Positions 6,813 to 11,744 of a DNA stretch of 11,744 bases are shown here, in pieces. Position 1 is the first letter of the stretch. Each line of letters begins with the position of its first letter. Origin of the DNA: an uncultured Eubacteriales bacterium (GTDB lineage: Bacteria; Bacillota; Clostridia; Oscillospirales; Acutalibacteraceae); the NCBI GenBank assembly GCA_902462035.1, contig CABQAC010000037.1:1-11744 (forward strand), read 5' to 3'. The translations under genes and the position numbers were made by a program. A model generated the notes under the pieces. It saw only the letters and a program-made list of their open reading frames with translations. It ran no database searches and was not told the origin of the DNA.

Positions 6813-7642
6813 CAACAGCACCTTTCTTCATGTATTGGCAGCGCGATACCATGGGCAGCCAGCAAATCCGCGGCGTTTTCTCCCAAAATTCTTCGTTCCA
6901 GCGGGCCGGGCAATCCCAGCGCCCGCAGCGACCGAACCGCCTCCGCCTGGCCGTCCCAAGGGGAATCGGTGCCGAACAGAAGGCGGCCGGCGGGATGGGC
7001 GGTCAGAATCCGTTTGATTTGATCCGGGTCAAATTTACCGATAACAAAACTGGTATCAAAATATAAGTCTTTGCCCACCAGCAACTGTTCCACGTCGTCC
7101 AAGTAGCCGTAGCCGCCCAGGTGGGCCGCGATGACCGTGGTGCCGGAAAGCTCCGGTAAAATGGAGGCAAGCCGCCGGGGGGTGGAACGGTGAACGTCGG
7201 GGAAGGAGACGTCGTACCCCCCGTGCAGCAACACCATCAGCCCCAGCCTGCCCGCTTCTTTCATAACCGCAACCATTTTGGGGTCATCCACGAAAACGCC
7301 CTGGAAATCCGGATGCAGTTTGACACCAAGCAAACCCGCCGCGCGGATTCGCGCCAGTTCGCCCGCCCAGTCTTCATAATCCGGGTGCATGCTGCCGAAC
7401 GCGAGGATTCCGTTTTTTCGGTGCTGGGCCATGGCAAAATCATTGATGGAAACCACCTGGCCCGGTTTGGTCGCGATGGGCAATATGACCGAGCAGCCCA
7501 CGCCCGCCCGGCGCATGGAAGCGGCTAACCCGGAAACCGTAACGTCTAAAACCGCCGTTTGCCCGCCGGATTTCTCCAGCCCCGCCACCGCCTTAGCCGC
7601 GATTTTATCCGGAAATACATGGCAGTGAAAATCCACAATCAT
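6812..7642 (-). CDS. Amidohydrolase-2 family TIM-barrel metal-dependent hydrolase
   Basis: A 276-aa cytoplasmic enzyme of the amidohydrolase-2 (COG2159) group. Members hydrolyse or decarboxylate small organic acids and lactones. The metal and active-site residues are all in place: HCH at 6-8 (DFHCHVFP), KLHPD (108-112), HGG (140-142), AAHLGG (172-177) and FGTDSPW with D226 (223-229). The end has ILGENAADLL, the typical final helix. GGGAGGA lies 8 nt before the ATG. The gene lies 14 nt downstream of rnfA, the position where rnfB normally stands. The substrate cannot be read from the sequence, so a role in the same pathway as the Rnf-like complex is only a possibility. Confidence 0.9.
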   Translation of the reverse strand: MIVDFHCHVFPDKIAAKAVAGLEKSGGQTAVLDVTVSGLAASMRRAGVGCSVILPIATKPGQVVSINDFAMAQHRKNGILAFGSMHPDYEDWAGELARIRAAGLLGVKLHPDFQGVFVDDPKMVAVMKEAGRLGLMVLLHGGYDVSFPDVHRSTPRRLASILPELSGTTVIAAHLGGYGYLDDVEQLLVGKDLYFDTSFVIGKFDPDQIKRILTAHPAGRLLFGTDSPWDGQAEAVRSLRALGLPGPLERRILGENAADLLAAHGIALPIHEERCC

Positions 7643-7656
7643 GAAAAGATCCTCCC

Positions 7657-8235
7657 TTAATTCGCGAACCCGAGAAACGCCATCGACAATACGCCCAAGT
7701 ATAAAAATACCGAAGGCAGTCCCAAAAAACCCTCCGCCATATCCGGATTATCCAAGCGGGACACCGCGTCCGCCACCAGCAGCAGCGCCACAAAAAAGCC
7801 GATGCCCGCCCCCAGGCTGTAACCGGCCAATTTCTCCACCGAAAGTGCGGACTGCTGGCCGATCAGCGGTACGGACAGCACCACGCAGTTGAACGCGCAG
7901 CTGGAAAGCAGGGGCATGACCCGGCCGCGCCACCTGCGGAATACGGTTTTAAGCAGCAGTGCCGCCACACCATACAATACGCAGTCCACCGCCACGTAAT
8001 AAACAACGGTATAAAGCTGCCACGCGTTGTTTTGCGCCAGCAGCCGCTGCACCGGAAGGGACGACAGCGCGCACGCCAGGGTAAACACCGTGATCAGCGC
8101 GCAGCAGATCCCCATATCCTTTGGCTTTTTGACCAGCCGAAGCAGCCGGTTGGAACCGACGCCCCGGGTAAACACCAAATTTTGCGCGAACACGCCCAAC
8201 AGCGCGTAAAGCATCATCTGGCCGAAAAGTCTCAT
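7657..8235 (-). CDS. rnfA: Rnf-type membrane subunit A, divergent (one cluster Cys missing)
   Basis: A 192-aa integral membrane protein of the Rnf-Nqr (RnfA/NqrE) family with about six TM segments. In a normal Rnf complex RnfA and RnfE face each other in the membrane and hold a [2Fe-2S] cluster with two Cys from each. Here the second motif survives (FNCVVLSVPL, C117). The first, normally LGICPFLGV, reads VGSNRLLRL (26-34), with N29 in the Cys position. The end (GYSLGAGIGFFVALLL at 139-153, then EGFLGLP and LSMAFLGF) is strongly family-like. AAGGAGG lies 7 nt before the ATG, which overlaps the rnfE stop (ATGA). No rnfB follows. The family is secure; ordinary cluster binding is doubtful unless another Cys (44, 45, 55, 85 or 113) substitutes. 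Confidence 0.88.
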   Translation of the reverse strand: MRLFGQMMLYALLGVFAQNLVFTRGVGSNRLLRLVKKPKDMGICCALITVFTLACALSSLPVQRLLAQNNAWQLYTVVYYVAVDCVLYGVAALLLKTVFRRWRGRVMPLLSSCAFNCVVLSVPLIGQQSALSVEKLAGYSLGAGIGFFVALLLVADAVSRLDNPDMAEGFLGLPSVFLYLGVLSMAFLGFAN

Positions 8236-8912
8236 TCCGCATCCTCCTTCCGGCCTGTTTCGGGCACGGTGGCCCGGAGCCGCTTTTTACGCCGTCTTTC
8301 GCGTTTGCGGCGGATCCCCTTGACCGCGGCGGCCAAGTACCCCAAGATCACAAAACCGAAGCAGGGCAGGGCCACCGCCGAAATACTCTGATAACCGGAC
8401 AAGACGGTTTTCCCCCAAAGGGTGCCGAAAGCAAGCAGTTCGCGCACCGCGGAACAAAAACACACCACCACGGAAAAGCCCAGCGCGCTGGAAACCGCGT
8501 CCGTCAGCGCGGGTAGAACGGTATGCCGGGCGGCAAACTGCTCGGAACGGGAGATGACGATGGAATTGACCACCATAATGGGCGCGTAGATACCCAACGC
8601 AGCCGGCATATTATAAGTCATACGGCTCAGGGCCCATGCCGCCCCCGCGTACAGAACCGCCGCGCCCATGACCAGGGCCGGCGTACGCAGCCAGCGGGGG
8701 AGGCGCCGGTATAAAACCGAAGACAGCACGCAGGACGGCACCAACAGCGCACCCAGCAGAATACTGAGCGCCACGCCGTTTTTCAGCGTCACACCGGCCG
8801 CTACCACCGGGCACATCCCCATGGCGGCCACCAGCACCGGGTTGCGCGCCAATATGCCGTTGCCCAGCTGATGCCCCAGCATCCCAGGGGTATAACGGGA
8901 ATTTCTAGTCAC
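8232..8912 (-). CDS. rnfE: Rnf-type membrane subunit E, divergent (one cluster Cys missing)
   Basis: A 226-aa membrane protein of the Rnf-Nqr (RnfE/NqrD) family. NPVLVAAMGMCPVVA (24-38) keeps the first cluster Cys (C34). The second motif, normally VVNCIILGRAEAFA, reads VVNSIVISRSEQFA (114-127), with S117 instead of Cys. LGFSVVVCFCSAVRELLAFG (144-163) matches the usual LGF...IRE segment. The C-terminus ends in a very basic cytoplasmic tail (about 199-213). The start is GTG at 8912, with AAGGGGG about 9 nt upstream and an 8-nt overlap with rnfD. The next ATG (codon 11) has no good ribosome site. The gene lies directly after rnfD, where rnfG is normally found. Confidence 0.88.
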   Translation of the reverse strand: MTRNSRYTPGMLGHQLGNGILARNPVLVAAMGMCPVVAAGVTLKNGVALSILLGALLVPSCVLSSVLYRRLPRWLRTPALVMGAAVLYAGAAWALSRMTYNMPAALGIYAPIMVVNSIVISRSEQFAARHTVLPALTDAVSSALGFSVVVCFCSAVRELLAFGTLWGKTVLSGYQSISAVALPCFGFVILGYLAAAVKGIRRKRERRRKKRLRATVPETGRKEDAE

Positions 8913-9912
8913 GCGCCGCGCCCCCTTCCGAAACCGGCTTCCGTCCTTCGGTCCGGTCGGCGATCCACCAGCTCAGCCGGTCTAGGGAGGAGGAAAGCGC
9001 ATTGACCAGCAACAAGGCAAAACACCCGCCCTGTTCGTACACGCCGTAATAGCGGAACAGCATGGTCGTCACACCGGCCAAAAAACCGAACAAACACCGC
9101 CCCAGCGGCGTTTTGGGGCTTGTAGACGGCTCGGTTGCCATAAACACCGCGCAGAACACCAGCGAACCGGACAGCAGTTCAAACAGGACCGAATCCAGCC
9201 TTCCGGTATTAAGCCGCGGAAAAACCGCCGCGAACAATGCCGACGCGCCCACAAAGCTGGCCATGATTTCCCACCTGGCGGAGCGCCGGAACACCAGGTA
9301 AAGGGCGCAGGCCGCAATCACCAACACCGCGGTGGCGCCCATAGGCCCCGCAAAATGCCCCAAAAGCATTTCTTCCTGCAGCAAAGCGGGGCGGGCCCCC
9401 TCCTGCAGCAGCGCCGCAGGCGAGGAAACAGTCTCCGCCACAGGGGAGGAGGCAAAGGGAAGCATGGCAACCGTACTGGACGGATCCCGGTAGGAGAAAA
9501 CAAGGCTTGGGAAGGACAAGGTCACAAAAGCGACGCCCGCCGCCGCCGGATTAAAGGGCGCGCGGCCAGTGCCGCCGAAAGGCATTTTTACAACCAAAAC
9601 GGCAAAAGCGCAGGCGATTACCGCCACCCGGAAGGGCACGTTAACCGGCAGCAGCATGGCCACAATCGACCCGGTCACGGCAAAGGACAGGTCGGAAACC
9701 ATGACATCGTGCCCGGTGAACAGGCAGAACACCACCTCGCAAAGCAGGCAGGTCAGCATGCAGATACCCACCACCACCAGCGGCCGGGCGCCGTGGTTGA
9801 CCACCGGAATGACCAGCAGCAAGGCCAACGGGATCAGCATGTCCGCCATCATTTCCCGCACCGATTCGCTCCTGCGGTAGTGGGGGGTAATACCCTTTTT
9901 CAGCGCGATCAT
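8905..9912 (-). CDS. rnfD: Rnf-type membrane subunit D without recognisable flavinylation motif
   Basis: A 335-aa membrane protein of the NqrB/RnfD family, normally carrying covalently bound FMN and forming part of the ion-translocating core. Family hallmarks are present: DLSFAVTGSIVAMLLP (74-89), FGGTGRAPFNPAAAGVAF (112-129), ATEPSTSPKTPLGR (259-272) and NALSSSLD (304-311). The acceptor segment, normally like D-x-V-T-G-A-T-P-L-A-L-L-K-E-G, aligns without gaps to VAETVSSPAALLQEG (158-172). The Asp, Gly and Ala of the ApbE motif are gone, and Ser164 stands at the acceptor Thr. ApbE-type FMN attachment is therefore unlikely. The ATG overlaps the rnfC stop (ATGA) behind a GGAGAGG site. The reading frame is intact, and the other family motifs suggest it is under selection. 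Confidence 0.9.
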   Translation of the reverse strand: MIALKKGITPHYRRSESVREMMADMLIPLALLLVIPVVNHGARPLVVVGICMLTCLLCEVVFCLFTGHDVMVSDLSFAVTGSIVAMLLPVNVPFRVAVIACAFAVLVVKMPFGGTGRAPFNPAAAGVAFVTLSFPSLVFSYRDPSSTVAMLPFASSPVAETVSSPAALLQEGARPALLQEEMLLGHFAGPMGATAVLVIAACALYLVFRRSARWEIMASFVGASALFAAVFPRLNTGRLDSVLFELLSGSLVFCAVFMATEPSTSPKTPLGRCLFGFLAGVTTMLFRYYGVYEQGGCFALLLVNALSSSLDRLSWWIADRTEGRKPVSEGGAARD

Positions 9913-11192
9913 GATTCTTCCTCTCCTTCCGCGCGGGCCGCTTGTTCCTTCTGCTTCTCCAGTTCATAAAGATCATTCTGAATCATGGCGTACAGCTCCA
10001 GCCGGGAGGGGCAAACCGCGCTGCACGCGCCGCAGCCGATACAGCGTTCCACACCGTACCGGCGAACCTGGTCCTTCTCTCCCCGTTCGTGCAGCTTGGC
10101 GATAATGCCGGGATAAAGGCCCGCGGGACAAACATCTACGCACCGGCCGCAGCCGATACACGCGCAAGCCCTGGGCCCCATGTCCCCCTGGAAAGCCAAA
10201 ATTCCCCGGCACGAGGCAACCAGGGGAACCGTCATCTCCTCGATAGAAACGCCGTTGAGCGCTGACCCCAGAATAATCCGGGTGGTTTTGCGGGACAGCC
10301 CGCAGCTGTATAAAATGTGAGAAACGGGGGTGCCCAAGCCCACGCGCAAATTGCGCGCGCGCTTAACGCCGTCCCCCGCCACCGTCACCACGCAGTCGCA
10401 TTGGGACTCGCCCTTGCGCACCGCCCGGCTTAATGCGGCGCAAGCCTGCACGCCGACGCGCTCGGTCTTTCCATAATGCTCCAGGTATTTGCTCAGGGTG
10501 GGCCAAACCGGGTATTTGCCCCGCACCTTTAATACCGAAATCCCCTGTATCTTGTTCATTTTACGCAGGGCGGGAAAATGTTCCGGATGGTATACCGCAA
10601 TCAGCCGTTCCGCGTCCGGGCAGGTACTGCGTATAAGCTCCAGCCCATCCGCCACTTCCTCGCTTCGTTCCAGCAAAGTCGCGATGCCGCTGGAAATATA
10701 GGGGGTATCGTCCACCGCGTTGGCCACAACCAGCCGCACACCGCTTTTGGCGTATTCCCGCAATTTGCGGTACAGGGGTTTGCCGTCGTACTCATCCACA
10801 ATACCCGCCCATTTGGCCACCGCGATTATTTTTTCCCGGTTTAAATCCTTGTCCCGCAGCCGGCCGTACGGTTTGGGAACAACATCATCCTTGCTGACCC
10901 CCATCACGGCACAGGGAATTTGGCCCAGCAGGGGATGCTCCATGACCTCTACCCCTTCCAGCGTACCGGTAACCGGGGAGACAATGCAGTGGTTTTGGCT
11001 TTTGCTCATGGCAAGCGGGGCGAATTTTTTTATTTCCTGTCCCACCCGCACCGTCGTCTCGAGCTCGCTTTTGCCATAGGTGGTCAGCGGGACCGCGATA
11101 TAACCGCTGGGCGGCAATGTTTCAATCTTGCCCTCCAGCGTGGGGCGTTTCAGGTTTTCTACCGCTACCCCTCGGCCGAAAAACAATCTCAA
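9909..11192 (-). CDS. rnfC: RnfC-like iron-sulfur subunit with eroded NADH/FMN site
   Basis: A 427-aa peripheral membrane-associated subunit. Order of parts: a barrel-sandwich N-terminus (about 20-100), a Complex1-51K-like middle (about 115-260), an SLBB-like segment (about 268-330) and a ferredoxin domain. Two [4Fe-4S] motifs are intact: C345-C348-C351-C355 and C384-C387-C390-C394. In standard RnfC the middle domain holds G-L-G-G-A-G-F-P, N-G-A-E-C-E-P-Y and Y-P-Q-G-G-E. Here these read DEYDGKPL (133-140), NAVDDTPY (158-165) and YPVWPT (227-232). NADH oxidation at this subunit is therefore doubtful. The start codon is TTG at 11192, supported by GGAGG 7 nt upstream; it overlaps the rpe stop (TTGA). 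The protein could instead be a PrdC-like RnfC relative, but the rnfDEA linkage favours RnfC. Confidence 0.88.
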   Translation of the reverse strand: MRLFFGRGVAVENLKRPTLEGKIETLPPSGYIAVPLTTYGKSELETTVRVGQEIKKFAPLAMSKSQNHCIVSPVTGTLEGVEVMEHPLLGQIPCAVMGVSKDDVVPKPYGRLRDKDLNREKIIAVAKWAGIVDEYDGKPLYRKLREYAKSGVRLVVANAVDDTPYISSGIATLLERSEEVADGLELIRSTCPDAERLIAVYHPEHFPALRKMNKIQGISVLKVRGKYPVWPTLSKYLEHYGKTERVGVQACAALSRAVRKGESQCDCVVTVAGDGVKRARNLRVGLGTPVSHILYSCGLSRKTTRIILGSALNGVSIEEMTVPLVASCRGILAFQGDMGPRACACIGCGRCVDVCPAGLYPGIIAKLHERGEKDQVRRYGVERCIGCGACSAVCPSRLELYAMIQNDLYELEKQKEQAARAEGEEES

Positions 11193-11744
11193 CGCGCATC
11201 CTCCGTTCCCCGTAGCAGGCGCAGGGCCTCGGCCATATCGGGCGATTGGAACACCGCGCTGCCCGCCACGGCAAAGTCCACGCCGGAAGCCCGCACCCGT
11301 TCGATGGTCGATGGGTTGACCCCGCCGTCGACCGAAATTTCCAGTTTCAGGCCCTGGCGGACGGCCTCCCGCCGGATTTCCCTTACCTTATCCAAGCAGT
11401 GCTCGATCAGCTTTTGGTTGCCGAAACCCGGCTCCACCGTCATCACCAGCACCAAATCCGCCAGTTCCAGCACCGGGAAAATAGATTCCGCCGGCGTGCC
11501 GGGCTTGATAGACAGACCGGCGCGCAGCCCCAGGGCGCGGATTTGCCGCAGCGCCGGGCGAATATCCGCCTCCGCTTCCCAATGGACCGTCAGATAATCG
11601 GCGCCCGCCCCGGCGAACGCGGCTAAATACCGCTCCGGGTGGACGATCATTAAATGCACGTCAAAGGGCAGTTTGGTATAAGGGCGCAAGCACTGTACCA
11701 CGCCCGGGCCAATGGTCAGGTTCGGCACAAAAACACCGTCCATC
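11189..11744 (-). CDS. rpe: Ribulose-phosphate 3-epimerase (5' end outside window)
   Basis: Enzyme of the pentose phosphate pathway that interconverts D-ribulose 5-phosphate and D-xylulose 5-phosphate in the cytoplasm. About 184 C-terminal residues are visible; roughly 34 N-terminal residues lie beyond the right edge. The visible part begins in the MDG-x-FVPN motif, whose Asp is catalytic. It continues with DVHLM (28-32 of the visible part), VHWEAE (53-58), MTVEPGFGNQK (101-111), VDGGVN (138-143, second catalytic Asp) and AGSAVF (160-165). The (beta/alpha)8 barrel is complete from strand 2 onward. The stop overlaps the TTG start of rnfC by 4 nt, so rpe heads or belongs to the Rnf-like operon. 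The operon's promoter is not in this window. Confidence 0.95.
   Translation of the reverse strand, partial: MDGVFVPNLTIGPGVVQCLRPYTKLPFDVHLMIVHPERYLAAFAGAGADYLTVHWEAEADIRPALRQIRALGLRAGLSIKPGTPAESIFPVLELADLVLVMTVEPGFGNQKLIEHCLDKVREIRREAVRQGLKLEISVDGGVNPSTIERVRASGVDFAVAGSAVFQSPDMAEALRLLRGTEDAR
11190..11204 (-). promoter_or_regulatory. Ribosome binding site and TTG start of rnfC
   Basis: GGAGG at 11200-11204 (minus strand) is spaced 7 nt from TTG at 11190-11192. An ATG at 11197-11199 lies in the rpe frame, not the rnfC frame. The TTG shares bases with the rpe stop (11189-11191), suggesting coupled translation. Confidence 0.75.

Noticed and set aside
7657..11192. Rnf genes as a decaying pseudogene cluster
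   Set aside because: All four frames are intact, overlap precisely and have good ribosome sites. The other family motifs are preserved and losses fall on redox-specific residues, which suits functional change better than decay.
9909..11192. Identification of the RnfC-like protein as PrdC of proline reductase
   Set aside because: No proline reductase genes or in-frame TGA selenocysteine codon are seen, and the gene is directly linked to rnfD, rnfE and rnfA.
10920..11597. Plus-strand open frame of 225 codons spanning rnfC and rpe
   Set aside because: It runs antisense to two strongly conserved genes. Its length is explained by GC-rich codon bias and its composition is not protein-like.
1..11744. 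CRISPR arrays, tRNA or rRNA genes, insertion sequences, attachment sites
   Set aside because: I looked for regular repeats with spacers, tRNA-like cloverleaf segments, transposase motifs and terminal inverted repeats, and saw none.

Overview
The window looks like part of a chromosome from a moderately GC-rich Gram-positive anaerobe, probably of class Clostridia (Oscillospiraceae/Ruminococcaceae-like). The evidence is the strong GGAGG ribosome binding sites, a SwrC-type RND pump with no adaptor or outer-membrane partner, an AbrB protein with a Cys-rich tail, and Rnf-family genes. This placement is inference; no rRNA or species marker is present. All genes but one lie on the minus strand.

Reading the minus strand from the right edge, the first block (11744 to 6360) is a tightly packed seven-gene operon: the 3' part of rpe, then four Rnf-family genes in the order C, D, E, A, then a TIM-barrel amidohydrolase and a YaiI/DUF188 protein. 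Neighbours overlap by 1 to 8 nt, except for one 14-nt gap, and the operon ends at a strong bidirectional terminator (6314-6357). The Rnf set is the most unusual part of the window. rnfG and rnfB are missing from the usual C-D-G-E-A-B order. The four remaining proteins also appear to have lost residues central to Rnf electron transfer: the flavinylation motif of RnfD, one of the two cluster cysteines in each of RnfA and RnfE, and the Gly-rich NADH/FMN motif of RnfC. The two [4Fe-4S] motifs of RnfC and the membrane cores are intact. This looks like a maintained but remodelled Rnf-like complex rather than a classical ferredoxin:NAD+ pump.

The middle (5527-6264) holds a divergent pair of small regulators: an AbrB/SpoVT-type protein with a Cys-rich C-terminus (plus strand) and an XRE-family HTH protein (minus strand). 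They share a 143-bp promoter region with an inverted GTCAA repeat.

The left part (5453-1354) is an RND efflux pump followed 18 nt downstream by a TetR repressor. A perfect 20-bp palindrome sits just after the pump's -10 box and is the obvious TetR operator. The pump carries an unusual Gln/Ala-rich coiled-coil insertion. A final two-gene unit (1320 to 3) has its own good promoter and encodes a 68-residue single-pass membrane protein and a membrane-anchored M15 D,D-carboxypeptidase-like enzyme, suggesting a cell-envelope function.

All family assignments and alignments are by eye against remembered family consensus; no search was run.
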